Positions 1 through 8,014 of a DNA stretch of 43,784 bases are shown one piece after another. The notes under the pieces were generated by a model. It was not told the origin of the DNA. It ran no database searches and worked only from the letters and a program-made list of their open reading frames with translations. Made by a program: the position numbers and the translations under genes. Within the stretch, counting starts at the first letter, position 1, and each line of letters opens with the position of its first letter. Origin of the DNA: Alphaproteobacteria bacterium (GTDB lineage Bacteria; Pseudomonadota; Alphaproteobacteria; Caulobacterales; Aquidulcibacteraceae); the NCBI GenBank assembly GCA_027484265.1, contig JAIXTH010000241.1, forward strand, positions 1 through 43,784, given 5' to 3'.

Positions 1-1
1 C

Positions 2-1111
2 ACGGCAGCGCCTGCGCCGCCGCCCGATATCGAGCCACAGGTCACTCAGGCCGCGCGCGCCTTCATGGCGCGGACATTCGCACCCGGACTGGCCATCGGC
101 CTGACCGGTCCGGCGGGGCGCCGGCTGTTCCACTTCGGCCAGCGCGATCCGGCAGCGGGCCTGCCAGTGGTTGACGGAACGCTGTTCGAGCTGGGGTCGA
201 TCAGCAAGACCTATACGGTGGCGCTGGCAGCGTTGGCCGTGCAGGACGGGGCGATGCGCTGGGACGATCCGCCGGCGCGGCATGTGCCTGAGGTCCGCGG
301 ACCCGGCACCGACCGCCTGACCGCCGTGCATCTCGCCACCCACTGCACCGGTGGAATGCCGCTTCAGTTTCCTGACACGGTGACCGACTGGCCAACCACG
401 GCGGCCTGGTTCCAGACCTGGCGGCCCACGGCGGAGCCCGGCACCGCGCGGTCCTATGCCAACCCGTCCATCGGCCTCTTGGGCGTGATGGCAGCCCGGG
501 CGCTGGGCGGCCACTTTGCCACGCTGGTGCGCGAGCGGGTGCTGGCGCCCCTGGGCCTCAGCGACACGGTGCATGAGCTGGGGGACCGCGAGATGGCGCG
601 GATGGCCTGGGGTCACCGTCGCGGCGAAGGTGGGGCGCAGGTCCGGGTCAGCATGGGCCCGCTGGGGCAGGAGGCTTATGGGGTGCGGGCCTCCGTCTCC
701 GATGTGCTGGGCTTTATCGAAGCGCATCTGGGCTTGCGGGATGCGCCGTCGCCAGTCCTGTCGGCCCTGCAGGCCACACGGCTGGGCCACTACCGCACGC
801 CGCCGTTCGTGCAGGCCGGAGTGTGGGAATGGTTTCCGGCGCCAGCCGACCCGCCAACCGTGATGGAGGGGATATCCGAACGCGTGGTGTTCGGGCTCAA
901 TCCGGCCGAACCCCTGGTGCCGCCACAGGCGCCGCCGCCCGGCGCCTATGTCCACAAGACCGGGGCCACCAGTGGCTTTGGCGGCTATGCCGCCTTCTGG
1001 CCCGACCGGCAGACCGGACTGGTGATCCTCGCCAATCGCGGCCACCTCACAGCCGAACGGCTGGTGCTGGCCGAGCAGCTGCGGCCGGTCCTGGACCGGT
1101 TTGCGGGCTAG
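2..1111 (+). CDS. Serine hydrolase, class C beta-lactamase/esterase fold (5'-truncated by window edge)
   Basis: Penicillin-binding-protein-like serine hydrolase (AmpC/esterase EstB type) that uses an active-site serine on beta-lactam, peptide or ester substrates; the substrate cannot be told. Counting from the first in-window ATG (65), the motifs are S45-I-S-K48 (SxxK nucleophile and general base), Y131-A-N133 (YxN) and K298-T-G300 (KTG), in the order and spacing of class C enzymes. The frame is open to the window edge (position 2), and the residues before ATG 65 look like the start of the mature domain, so the true start and any signal peptide probably lie upstream. Its stop shares a CTAG tetranucleotide with the converging thioredoxin-like gene. 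Whether it is a real beta-lactamase or a housekeeping esterase is open. Confidence 0.85.
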   Translation, partial: TAAPAPPPDIEPQVTQAARAFMARTFAPGLAIGLTGPAGRRLFHFGQRDPAAGLPVVDGTLFELGSISKTYTVALAALAVQDGAMRWDDPPARHVPEVRGPGTDRLTAVHLATHCTGGMPLQFPDTVTDWPTTAAWFQTWRPTAEPGTARSYANPSIGLLGVMAARALGGHFATLVRERVLAPLGLSDTVHELGDREMARMAWGHRRGEGGAQVRVSMGPLGQEAYGVRASVSDVLGFIEAHLGLRDAPSPVLSALQATRLGHYRTPPFVQAGVWEWFPAPADPPTVMEGISERVVFGLNPAEPLVPPQAPPPGAYVHKTGATSGFGGYAAFWPDRQTGLVILANRGHLTAERLVLAEQLRPVLDRFAG

Positions 1112-1698
1112 CGCCGGGCGGGGCCTGCCACGGCGCGGGCGCGGGCCAGCAGGCCGTCCACGCCGATCCCGTTCCCGGCTGTCAGGTCGGTGGTGTAGTC
1201 GCGGATGATGCCCGCCCGGTCCAGGATCAGGAAGCTCGGCACCCATTGCACCTGCCAGGCGCGGTAGGCGGCCTGATCGTCGTCCACGGCCACCGGAAAG
1301 CGATAGCCCTTCTCCTGGAAGAACGGCTCGAGCGCACCCCACCGGCCATAGCGGCCACGGGTATGCACCGAGACGAACCCGACCCCGCGCTCGCGCTGCA
1401 CCCGCCGGTTCAGGTCCGCCACATCATCCACATCCGCCAGGCAGTCCGGGCACCACAGGCCCCAGAACTGCACGATGGTGGCGCGGTTGCGCGCGAACAG
1501 CCGGTTGTTCAGCCGTCCGCGCTGCCCGGCCAGGGGCAGGTCGATCGCGGGCGCCGGCTGGCCCAGCAGCGCATGGGTCCGCGGGCGGCGGTCGACGGGC
1601 GGAGCCGCCTGGGCTTCGGCGGCAATCGGGGCGAGGGACATGGTGGCGGCTCCTGAAAGCACCACGGTGCGGCGGCTGGGCAGGTGGACACGGGTCAT
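1108..1698 (-). CDS. TlpA/ResA-like thioredoxin-fold protein, exported
   Basis: A 196-residue redoxin. The N-terminus has a twin-Arg pair followed by a hydrophobic stretch and an Ala-rich cleavage region (about residues 9-30), suggesting export, possibly by Tat. The active site is W82-C-P-D-C86, a CxxC pair in the TlpA/ResA context, and a WVP segment further on supplies the cis-Pro opposite it. Family members reduce or oxidise periplasmic disulfides, for example in cytochrome c maturation; a specific partner is not indicated here because no ccm genes are adjacent. It converges with the serine hydrolase, the two stop codons overlapping within CTAG at 1108-1111. Confidence 0.85.
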   Translation of the reverse strand: MTRVHLPSRRTVVLSGAATMSLAPIAAEAQAAPPVDRRPRTHALLGQPAPAIDLPLAGQRGRLNNRLFARNRATIVQFWGLWCPDCLADVDDVADLNRRVQRERGVGFVSVHTRGRYGRWGALEPFFQEKGYRFPVAVDDDQAAYRAWQVQWVPSFLILDRAGIIRDYTTDLTAGNGIGVDGLLARARAVAGPARR

Positions 1699-1897
1699 GG
1701 CGGGGATGTGCCCAAACCGGCGCCCCTTGCCAAGCCGTCCGGTGTTGAGGTTTTCTCAACCTCGCTGTGGCCGGATCACGGGGCAGGCGCGCCCGCGCCG
1801 GTTGACCCGGCCGCCGGTCGGTGCAACGAAATGGGGCAGGGTCCGCCAGAAGACCCGTCCTTGGCCCCTGCAGGGCCGGTCCGGAGCGCGTACCGTC

Positions 1898-2731
1898 ATG
1901 ATTGCTGCCGCCATCAATTCCGCCACGCCCAAGTCTGGTGCACCCTCCTCCGGCCGCGCGCGGCCCGGCGGTTCGGGCGACAGGTCCGGGCGGATCAAGC
2001 CTCCCTCGCCCCTGCTGCTGCTGTCCGAAGGGCGCGCCTGGATCGAGCTGGCCGGAACCGTAGTGGCCCAGAAGGCGCTGATGGAAGCACCCCGCGGAGA
2101 TGGCCATCCCGTGCTGGCGCTGCCGGGCTTTCTGGCGGGCGACCGCTCGACCATACCGCTGCGCCGGTATCTCGGCGCTTTGGGCTATGATGCCCGCCCC
2201 TGGGGCCATGGCCAGAATCTGGGACGCTTCTACAAGATGCGGGATGTCCTGGCCGGCCAGGTCGAGCGCATCCACCAGGACTCGGGGCGCAAGGTTTCGC
2301 TGGTTGGCTGGAGCCTGGGCGGCGTGTTCGCCCGGGCCCTGTCCCTCATGCTGCCCGACAAGGTGCGCAGCGTGATCACGCTGGGCTCGCCGTTCGCGGG
2401 CGATATCCACGCCACCAACGCGCGCCGTCTCTATGAGGCGATGAGCCGGGAAGGGCCGGCCAATCCGGACGACCTGGCGGCACTGGGCGGTGACCTGCCC
2501 GTGCCCAACAGCTCGATCTATACCCGCCTGGACGGGATCGTGAACTGGCGCACCAGCATCCCGCGTCCGGCCCCGAATGCCGAGGCCATCGAGGTGCGCC
2601 TCGCCACCCACATCGGCATCGGCGTGAATCCGGCGGCGCTGTGGGCGGTTGCCGACCGTCTTGCGCAGCCGGAAGGCCAGTTCCGGCCATTTGCAGGCGG
2701 CGGACCGTTTGCACTTGCCTACGGTCCGTGA
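1898..2731 (+). CDS. Alpha/beta hydrolase (lipase/esterase-like)
   Basis: A 277-residue alpha/beta hydrolase. The nucleophile elbow is G137-W-S139-L-G-G142; D212 (in LDGIVNW) and H238 (in ATHIG) are good candidates to complete the triad. The start at 1898 is chosen because the frame upstream runs antisense through the thioredoxin-like gene, and a GGAG lies at 1883-1886. Residues 7-35 are Gly/Pro/Ser-rich and probably disordered, so a slightly later start is possible. No signal peptide is evident, so it is probably cytoplasmic. It sits 107 bases upstream of the wax-ester synthase on the same strand, and lipase-like hydrolases are plausible partners of neutral-lipid synthesis, which suggests lipid turnover (inference). 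Confidence 0.8.
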   Translation: MIAAAINSATPKSGAPSSGRARPGGSGDRSGRIKPPSPLLLLSEGRAWIELAGTVVAQKALMEAPRGDGHPVLALPGFLAGDRSTIPLRRYLGALGYDARPWGHGQNLGRFYKMRDVLAGQVERIHQDSGRKVSLVGWSLGGVFARALSLMLPDKVRSVITLGSPFAGDIHATNARRLYEAMSREGPANPDDLAALGGDLPVPNSSIYTRLDGIVNWRTSIPRPAPNAEAIEVRLATHIGIGVNPAALWAVADRLAQPEGQFRPFAGGGPFALAYGP

Positions 2732-2838
2732 TTGTCTGCCTCACCAGCCGTGAGTGACCTGCGAGCATGACAGGTCCCCGTGCTGGCCGCTGACCGGGCG
2801 CAAGGGGCGCCTGATGGCGGAACGAGGGGGGATTTCAC

Positions 2839-4359
2839 ATGGCCGGTGCCCTGCGCCTGTCCACGCTGGACGCGGCATTCCTGTATCTCGAGACGCCGGA
2901 ATGCCCGATGCATGTCGGCTCGCTGTCGCTGTTCCAGCTGCCGGACGGCTATGACGGCGACTTCACCGAGGCCTTCAAGGCACAGATCGCCAGCCGCATG
3001 GATGCGGCACCGATGCTCCGCCGCAAGCTGGCGCCCACCCTGCTGGACCTCGATCACCCCAGCTGGGTGGAAGATGACCAATTCGACATCGACCGGCACA
3101 TTTTCCGCGGCGGGCTGCCGGCACCGGGCGACATGGCCACGCTGCGCCGCCTGGTCGGCTGGATGCATGCCAAGCTGCTGAACCGGGCCCGGCCTCTGTG
3201 GGAATTCTATGTGTTCGAGGGCCTGCCGGACAATCAGGTGGCGCTCTATGCCAAGATCCACCACGCCATGATCGATGGCGGAGCCGGGGTGGCGCTGTCC
3301 AAGATCGTCTATGACCTCGTGCCGGACCCGGCCCCGCGCGAGGCGGCGGGTGCCAGTACCGCTGCCAGCGACCGCAAGACAAGCGCGGCCGAGCTGGCGG
3401 GCGCCATCGCCCAGACGGCTTTCGGCCTGTGGCGCCGCCCGTTCGACAAGGAGGCCGCCGCCGCACCCATCAGCCTGCCCCGCACCGGTCGCACCGACTT
3501 CGGCTCGGTCCTGATCGACCATGCCCTGACCCAGGTGGAGACCGGCCTGAAAGTCGCGGCGGCGATGCCGGCCATGGCCAGGTCTGCCGCCGAAGCCCTG
3601 CCGGGCCTGCTCGACCCGCAGAAGCTCAAGCAGCTGCCGCAGATGGTGCCGCCCTCCACGCCCCTCAACACCGCCATCAGTTCCGAGCGGTCGTTCGGCA
3701 CCTCGACCCTGTCGCTCAAGAAAGTGAAGGCCGTGGCCAAGGCCGCAGGCGGCAAGGCCAATGACGTCATCCTGGCGGTGTCGGCAGGTGTGCTGCGCCG
3801 CTGGCTGCAGGAGCGGGATGCCCTGCCCGACAAGCCATTGAGCGCTGCCGTGCCGGTCTCGCTGCGCGAGGAGGGCAATGCCGATACCAACAACCAGGCC
3901 TTTGCAATGACCTGCCGGATCGCGACCGATGTGGCCGACCCCAAGGAACGGCTGGCACGGGTCATCGCGGCATCGGGCGAGGCCAAGGCGATGATCAGCC
4001 CGCTGAAGGACTTCGTGCCGCATGTGCAAAGCGCATCGACCCTGGGCATGCCGATCGCCATGCAGGTCCTGGCGCTGCTCTATGGGCGGTCGGGTCTGTC
4101 CAACGTCCTGCCGCCCACCGCCAATGTGATCATCTCGAATGTGCCGGGCCCGCCTGTGCCGCTCTATGCAGCCGGGGCCAGGATGCTGGACCTGTGGCCG
4201 GTTTCGATTGCCGTCCACGGCATGGGTCTGAACATCACGGTCCAGAGCTATATGGACAAGATGGCGGTCGGCCTGATTGCCGGTGCCAATGTGCTGCCCG
4301 ACGTGCAGCGCCTGGCGGACATGATGGTCGAGGAACTGGACGTGCTGGCGGCGGCCTGA
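2839..4359 (+). CDS. Wax ester synthase / diacylglycerol acyltransferase (WS/DGAT)
   Basis: A 506-residue member of the bifunctional WS/DGAT family, which acylates long-chain alcohols or diacylglycerol with acyl-CoA to make wax esters or triacylglycerol for storage. The catalytic HHxxxDG motif is H141-H-A-M-I-D-G147. The C-terminal half carries the family's conserved ISNVPGP-type segment and the NDVILA segment. Length is in the normal range (about 450-510). A strong purine-rich ribosome site (GAGGGGGG) precedes ATG 2839. The neighbours, an alpha/beta hydrolase and a short-chain dehydrogenase, are consistent with lipid metabolism. Confidence 0.93.
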   Translation: MAGALRLSTLDAAFLYLETPECPMHVGSLSLFQLPDGYDGDFTEAFKAQIASRMDAAPMLRRKLAPTLLDLDHPSWVEDDQFDIDRHIFRGGLPAPGDMATLRRLVGWMHAKLLNRARPLWEFYVFEGLPDNQVALYAKIHHAMIDGGAGVALSKIVYDLVPDPAPREAAGASTAASDRKTSAAELAGAIAQTAFGLWRRPFDKEAAAAPISLPRTGRTDFGSVLIDHALTQVETGLKVAAAMPAMARSAAEALPGLLDPQKLKQLPQMVPPSTPLNTAISSERSFGTSTLSLKKVKAVAKAAGGKANDVILAVSAGVLRRWLQERDALPDKPLSAAVPVSLREEGNADTNNQAFAMTCRIATDVADPKERLARVIAASGEAKAMISPLKDFVPHVQSASTLGMPIAMQVLALLYGRSGLSNVLPPTANVIISNVPGPPVPLYAAGARMLDLWPVSIAVHGMGLNITVQSYMDKMAVGLIAGANVLPDVQRLADMMVEELDVLAAA

Positions 4360-4391
4360 CGGGGTGTGCCGACAGGCCAGCCAGCCGGCGG

Positions 4392-5168
4392 CTACATCGC
4401 CGAGATGCCGCCGTCGATCTTGATCTCGGAGCCGGTGATGAACTTGCTCTCGTCGCTGGCCAGGAACACGGCGGCATAGGCCACATCGTCCGGATCGCCG
4501 AGCGTGCCCAGCGGCACCTGGCGGGCCAGCTTGGCATAGCCCTCTTCCTTCGAGCCCACCATCGCCGCGATCCCGTCGAGAATAGGCGTCTTGATGAAGG
4601 TCGGGTGGATCGAATTGGAGCGGAAGCCCGGCGCCTTGCGCGCGCAGTGCAAAGCCACCGACTTGGACAGCAGCCACACCGCCGACTTGGCGGCATTGTA
4701 GGCGGCGTAATTGTGCGAGGCGATCAGGCCGGCGATCGAGCTGATATTGATGATCGAGCCCGGCCCATAGGGCCGCATCACCGGCAGGGCATACTTGCAG
4801 CCGAGAAAGACCGAATCCACGTCGATCTCCATCACCCGCTTCCAGTTTTCGAAGCTCTCGTCCTCCACCGAACCGATCGAGCCGATCCCGGCATTGTTCA
4901 CCAGCACATTGAGCCCGCCCATGGCGTCGTGGGCCGCGTTGATGACGTCCTTCCAGCGATCCTCGCTGCGCACATCCTGCTGCAGGGCAAAGGCGCTGCC
5001 GGGGTGGGTGGCATTGATGGCGTCGGCCACCGCCTGGGCGCCCGCGCCATTGACGTCGGTGACAGTCACCTTCGCGCCCTCGCGCACGAACATCCGCGCC
5101 ATCGCAGCGCCGAGCCCCTGGGCCCCGCCCGTGATCAGCGCCATCTTGCCATTCAGACGTCCAGCCAT
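4392..5168 (-). CDS. Short-chain dehydrogenase/reductase (classical SDR)
   Basis: A 258-residue classical SDR with a Rossmann fold. The nucleotide-binding TGGAQGLG is at residues 13-20, NNAG at 91-94, and the catalytic set is S144, Y157 and K161 (YxxxK). An acidic residue at the end of beta-2 (D38 in VTD) favours NAD(H). A C-terminal IDGG segment is also typical. The start at 5168 is preferred over the longer frame because it is preceded by GGAGGG and begins immediately before the Rossmann strand. The substrate cannot be assigned. The gene converges with the wax-ester synthase and is divergent from hpd, from which it is separated by 169 bases. Confidence 0.88.
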   Translation of the reverse strand: MAGRLNGKMALITGGAQGLGAAMARMFVREGAKVTVTDVNGAGAQAVADAINATHPGSAFALQQDVRSEDRWKDVINAAHDAMGGLNVLVNNAGIGSIGSVEDESFENWKRVMEIDVDSVFLGCKYALPVMRPYGPGSIINISSIAGLIASHNYAAYNAAKSAVWLLSKSVALHCARKAPGFRSNSIHPTFIKTPILDGIAAMVGSKEEGYAKLARQVPLGTLGDPDDVAYAAVFLASDESKFITGSEIKIDGGISAM

Positions 5169-5337
5169 CCTGTCCCTCCCTGACCGGTCCTGTGTCCTGC
5201 CGCTGTTGCGGTCCTGGCCGGCACACCGGCTCAAGCATGCCGTGCGGCTGGCAGTCAAACCCCGTCTTGCTGGCGCTCTGCCCTTGCCAACATAGTTTCA
5301 GATGTTACTTGTTGCCCGGTATCAGCGGAGGCGTTCC

Positions 5338-6423
5338 ATGGCAGACCTGTTCGACAACCCCATCGGCACCGACGGGTTCGAATTCGTGGAGTTCACCGGG
5401 CCCGATCCGGAGGCGCTGGCGGCCTATTTCCGCCGCATGGGCTTCACCGCCGTGTCGCAGCACCGCTCGAAGAACGTGCTGCGCTTCAAGCAGGGCGACA
5501 TCAACTTCATCCTCAACATGGAGCCGTCGGGCCAGCCGGCCGACTTCCGCACTGTGCATGGCCCCAGCGCCAATGCCATGGCCTTCCGGGTGCGCGATGC
5601 CGGTGCCGCCTTCGCCGAAGCGGTGCGGCGCGGCGCCAAGCCGGTGACCAGCCCGGCCGGGCCGATGGAGCTGAACATTCCCTGCATCGAGGGGATCGGC
5701 GGCGCCAATGTCTATCTGGTGGACCGCTATGGCGCCGACAGCATCTATGATGTCGACTTCCGTCCGATCCCCGGCGCTGCCGAACAGGAGGCCGCCAACA
5801 GCGTCGGCCTGACCTATCTCGACCACCTGACCCACAACGTCCATCGCGGCAATATGGCCACCTGGGCCGGCTATTACGAGCGCATCTTCAATTTCCGCGA
5901 GATCCGCTACTTCGACATCGAGGGCAAGGTGACGGGCCTCGTATCCAAGGCGATGACCAGCCCCTGCGGCAAGATCCGCATCCCGCTCAACGAGAGCAAG
6001 GGCGAGCCGGGCAAGGTCGACCAGATCGAGGAATTCCTGCAGCGCTACAATGGCGAGTGCATCCAGCACATCGCCCTCTGCTCGGACAATCTGATCGCCA
6101 GCGTCGACCAGCTGAAGGCCAATGGCGTCGCCCTGCAGGACACGATCGAGACCTACTTCGACCTGGTGGACCAGCGCCTGCCGGGGCACGGCGAGGATGT
6201 GGAGGCGCTGCGGGCGCGCCGGATCCTGATCGACGGCGCCCCCAGCCAGGGCCAGGGCCTGCTGCTGCAGATCTTCGGCCAGGATGCGGTGGGCCCGATC
6301 TTCTTCGAGTTCATCCAGCGCAAGGGCAATGAAGGCTTCGGCGAGGGCAACTTCAAGGCCCTGTTCGAATCGATCGAGCTCGACCAGATCCGCCGCGGCG
6401 TCCTCAACGCCGAACCCGCCTAA
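5338..6423 (+). CDS. hpd: 4-hydroxyphenylpyruvate dioxygenase
   Basis: Converts 4-hydroxyphenylpyruvate and O2 to homogentisate and CO2 in tyrosine catabolism. The 361-residue protein has two vicinal-oxygen-chelate domains. The Fe(II) facial triad H163, H244 and E324 is intact, in the contexts LDHLTHN, IQHIAL and FFEFIQRKG, and the C-terminal GFGEGNFKALFESIE segment is the family signature that closes over the active site. The start at 5338 follows GGAGG at 5327-5331; the upstream ATG at 5302 would add 12 unrelated residues. No homogentisate dioxygenase or maleylacetoacetate isomerase lies nearby, so the rest of the pathway is encoded elsewhere. Confidence 0.96.
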   Translation: MADLFDNPIGTDGFEFVEFTGPDPEALAAYFRRMGFTAVSQHRSKNVLRFKQGDINFILNMEPSGQPADFRTVHGPSANAMAFRVRDAGAAFAEAVRRGAKPVTSPAGPMELNIPCIEGIGGANVYLVDRYGADSIYDVDFRPIPGAAEQEAANSVGLTYLDHLTHNVHRGNMATWAGYYERIFNFREIRYFDIEGKVTGLVSKAMTSPCGKIRIPLNESKGEPGKVDQIEEFLQRYNGECIQHIALCSDNLIASVDQLKANGVALQDTIETYFDLVDQRLPGHGEDVEALRARRILIDGAPSQGQGLLLQIFGQDAVGPIFFEFIQRKGNEGFGEGNFKALFESIELDQIRRGVLNAEPA

Positions 6424-6536
6424 GGCGGCCTGCCCGGCACGCGGTGCCGACCTGTGTGCCGCGCGCGCATGGTGGTTGAACCGCGCCATTGCGTCGCTAC
6501 ATGCGGCTCACACCTCCGCAAGCGGGCTATGGCGAC

Positions 6537-7679
6537 GTGAGTGACGACTACTACGATCTTCTGGGCGTTGAGCGCAGCGCGGATGAAGCCGCGCTGAAGA
6601 GCGCGTTCCGCAAGGCAGCCATGAAGTGGCACCCCGACCGCAATCCGGGCGATGCCGCTGCCGAAGCGCGGTTCAAGGAAATCAACGAGGCCTATGCGGT
6701 GCTGTCCGACCCGCAAAAGCGCGCCGCCTATGACCGTTACGGCAAGGCGGGTCTGGGCCAGGGCGGTCCGGGTGGCCCGGGCGGCTTTGGCGGCGCCGAT
6801 GTGGGCGACATCTTCGAAAGCGTGTTCGGCGATATCTTCGGCGATGTGTTCGGCAACCGCCGTGGCGGCAGCCGCAGCGGCGGACCGGCCCGCGGCGCCG
6901 ACCTGCGCATGGACCTCGAGATCACGCTGGAAGAGGCCTATCTCGGCAAGGACGCCCAGCTGAAGGTGCCCACCGAGGAAACCTGCACCACCTGCGACGG
7001 CACGGGCGCTGCCCCCGGCACCAAGCCCGAAACCTGCGGCACCTGTGGCGGTGCCGGCCAGGTGCGGGTGCAGAACGGCTTCTTCATGATGACCCGCACC
7101 TGCCCCACCTGCGGCGGTCGCGGCACCATCATCAAGAGCCCCTGCAAGGCCTGCAACGGGCGCGGCGCGGTGAAGATCGAGCGCACCTTGCAGGTGGCGA
7201 TCCCGGCCGGCGTCGAGGACGGCACACGGGTGCGGCTGGCGGGCGAAGGCGACCGGGGCGCACGCGGCGGCCCGCGCGGCGACCTCTATGTGTTCCTGTC
7301 GGTGCGGCGCCACGAGATTTTCGAACGCGACGGCCGCGACCTCTACTGCCGGATCCCGGTGCCCATGACCACGGCTGCCCTCGGCGGCAAGGTGGAAGTT
7401 CCCACCATCGACGGCGGCCGCGCCGATGTGGACGTCGGCCCCGGCAGCCAGACCGGCCAGCGCATCCGCCTGCGCCACCACGGCATGACCCAGCTCAAGA
7501 CCGTCGCCCGCGGCGACATGCACGTCGAGCTGTTCGTCGAAACCCCCCGCAACCTCTCGGCCAAGCAGAAGGACCTGCTGCGCCAGTTCCAGGCCGAATG
7601 CGGCGACGCCAGCCACCCCGAACACCACGGCTTCTTCGAAAAGGCCCGCGGCTTCTGGGAGAAGATGACAGGGGCCTGA
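6537..7679 (+). CDS. dnaJ: Chaperone DnaJ (Hsp40)
   Basis: Co-chaperone that stimulates DnaK ATP hydrolysis and delivers unfolded clients. From GTG 6537 the protein is 380 residues, the usual DnaJ length. It has an N-terminal J-domain with HPD at 32-34, a Gly/Phe-rich linker, four CxxCxGxG zinc repeats (CTTCDGTG, CGTCGGAG, CPTCGGRG, CKACNGRG) and two C-terminal substrate-binding domains. GTG 6537 is preferred because family members begin a few residues before DYY(D/E)xLG; in-frame starts at 6489 and 6501 would add 12-16 unconserved residues, and none of the starts has a clear ribosome site. dnaK, grpE and hrcA are not adjacent, which is unusual since dnaKJ is often an operon. Confidence 0.93.
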   Translation: MSDDYYDLLGVERSADEAALKSAFRKAAMKWHPDRNPGDAAAEARFKEINEAYAVLSDPQKRAAYDRYGKAGLGQGGPGGPGGFGGADVGDIFESVFGDIFGDVFGNRRGGSRSGGPARGADLRMDLEITLEEAYLGKDAQLKVPTEETCTTCDGTGAAPGTKPETCGTCGGAGQVRVQNGFFMMTRTCPTCGGRGTIIKSPCKACNGRGAVKIERTLQVAIPAGVEDGTRVRLAGEGDRGARGGPRGDLYVFLSVRRHEIFERDGRDLYCRIPVPMTTAALGGKVEVPTIDGGRADVDVGPGSQTGQRIRLRHHGMTQLKTVARGDMHVELFVETPRNLSAKQKDLLRQFQAECGDASHPEHHGFFEKARGFWEKMTGA

Positions 7680-7702
7680 GGGGGGCCACTGAGCATCGTT
7701 TG

Positions 7703-7776
7703 CCCGCTGGACCGCGCGGCTCCTGCCGCGCCCATGGTAGGGGCGATGCGCGGCGGGAGCCGCGCGGTCCAGCGGG
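7703..7776. repeat. REPIN-like paired-hairpin repeat, copy A
   Basis: A 28-base inverted repeat (7703-7730 against 7749-7776, 27 of 28 positions pairing) with an 18-base centre. Within each arm lies a smaller perfect hairpin: GCGCGGC/GCCGCGC at 7714-7731 with loop TCCT, and the same stem at 7748-7765 with loop GGGA. Each hairpin is preceded, reading inward from the ends, by CGCTGGACC. The head tetranucleotide GGAC next to a short GC-rich stem, present in inverted pairs, is the layout of REPINs mobilised by RAYT transposases. Related copies are at 21738-21807 and 42234-42305. Confidence 0.75.
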
Positions 7777-7844
7777 GCGCAGGCGGACTGGTTGGCGTCT
7801 GCGGCCGAAGCCGGACAACAGGTCTGCGCGCCCCCTACCCCCCC

Positions 7845-7965
7845 TTGGAGCGCTGCTGCTGGCAGCAGCGGAAGCGGCGCGGAGCGACGCTCATTCGTTA
7901 GGCGCGTCGCTTCGAAGATCGTGGCACTTACGCGCCTGCGCAGGTGCAAGCACCTGCGCTCCAGT
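7845..7965. repeat. REPIN-like element, divergent copy D
   Basis: Outer ends TTGGAGCGC and GCGCTCCAG form an inverted pair. Inside the left end is a perfect hairpin CGCTGCTG-CTGG-CAGCAGCG (7851-7870), and inside the right end a perfect hairpin GCGCAGGTGC-AA-GCACCTGCGC (7938-7959). A third, weaker stem (GCGACGC with GCGTCGC, near 7883-7911) lies between them and is also preceded by GGAG. The heads are GGAG rather than GGAC and the stems differ in sequence, so this is either a diverged member of the same family or a related one. Confidence 0.5.
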
Positions 7966-8014
7966 GGACAGCGTGCGCGGCAGCATCGACATCAGGCAGC
8001 CCGGTTTCAGCGCC

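Larger units (their letters stand above)
7680..8014. repeat. Palindrome-rich 335-base gap between dnaJ and the helicase (two REPIN-like units)
   Basis: This intergenic stretch separates two converging genes and has no credible ORF. It holds two paired-hairpin units (7703-7776 and 7845-7965, described separately) joined by about 68 bases with no other structure that I recognise. There is no transposase remnant. The position, between two 3' ends, is typical for REP-type elements. Confidence 0.75.

Noticed and set aside
1475-1897. 5' extension of the alpha/beta hydrolase frame upstream of 1898
   Set aside because: The extension lies antisense to the thioredoxin-like gene and its sequence is low-complexity. 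ATG 1898 begins shortly before conserved hydrolase sequence.
2719-5238. Long minus-strand open frame (839 codons) across the wax-ester synthase and SDR
   Set aside because: It is out of frame with the SDR and antisense to the synthase. It has no recognisable domains and its residue pattern (Gly/Arg/His/Gln-rich) is that of GC-rich shadow frames.
5305-6489. Minus-strand frame antisense to hpd, with similar long frames antisense to edd, zwf and dnaJ
   Set aside because: All are complete mirror frames of strongly supported genes, caused by high third-position GC.
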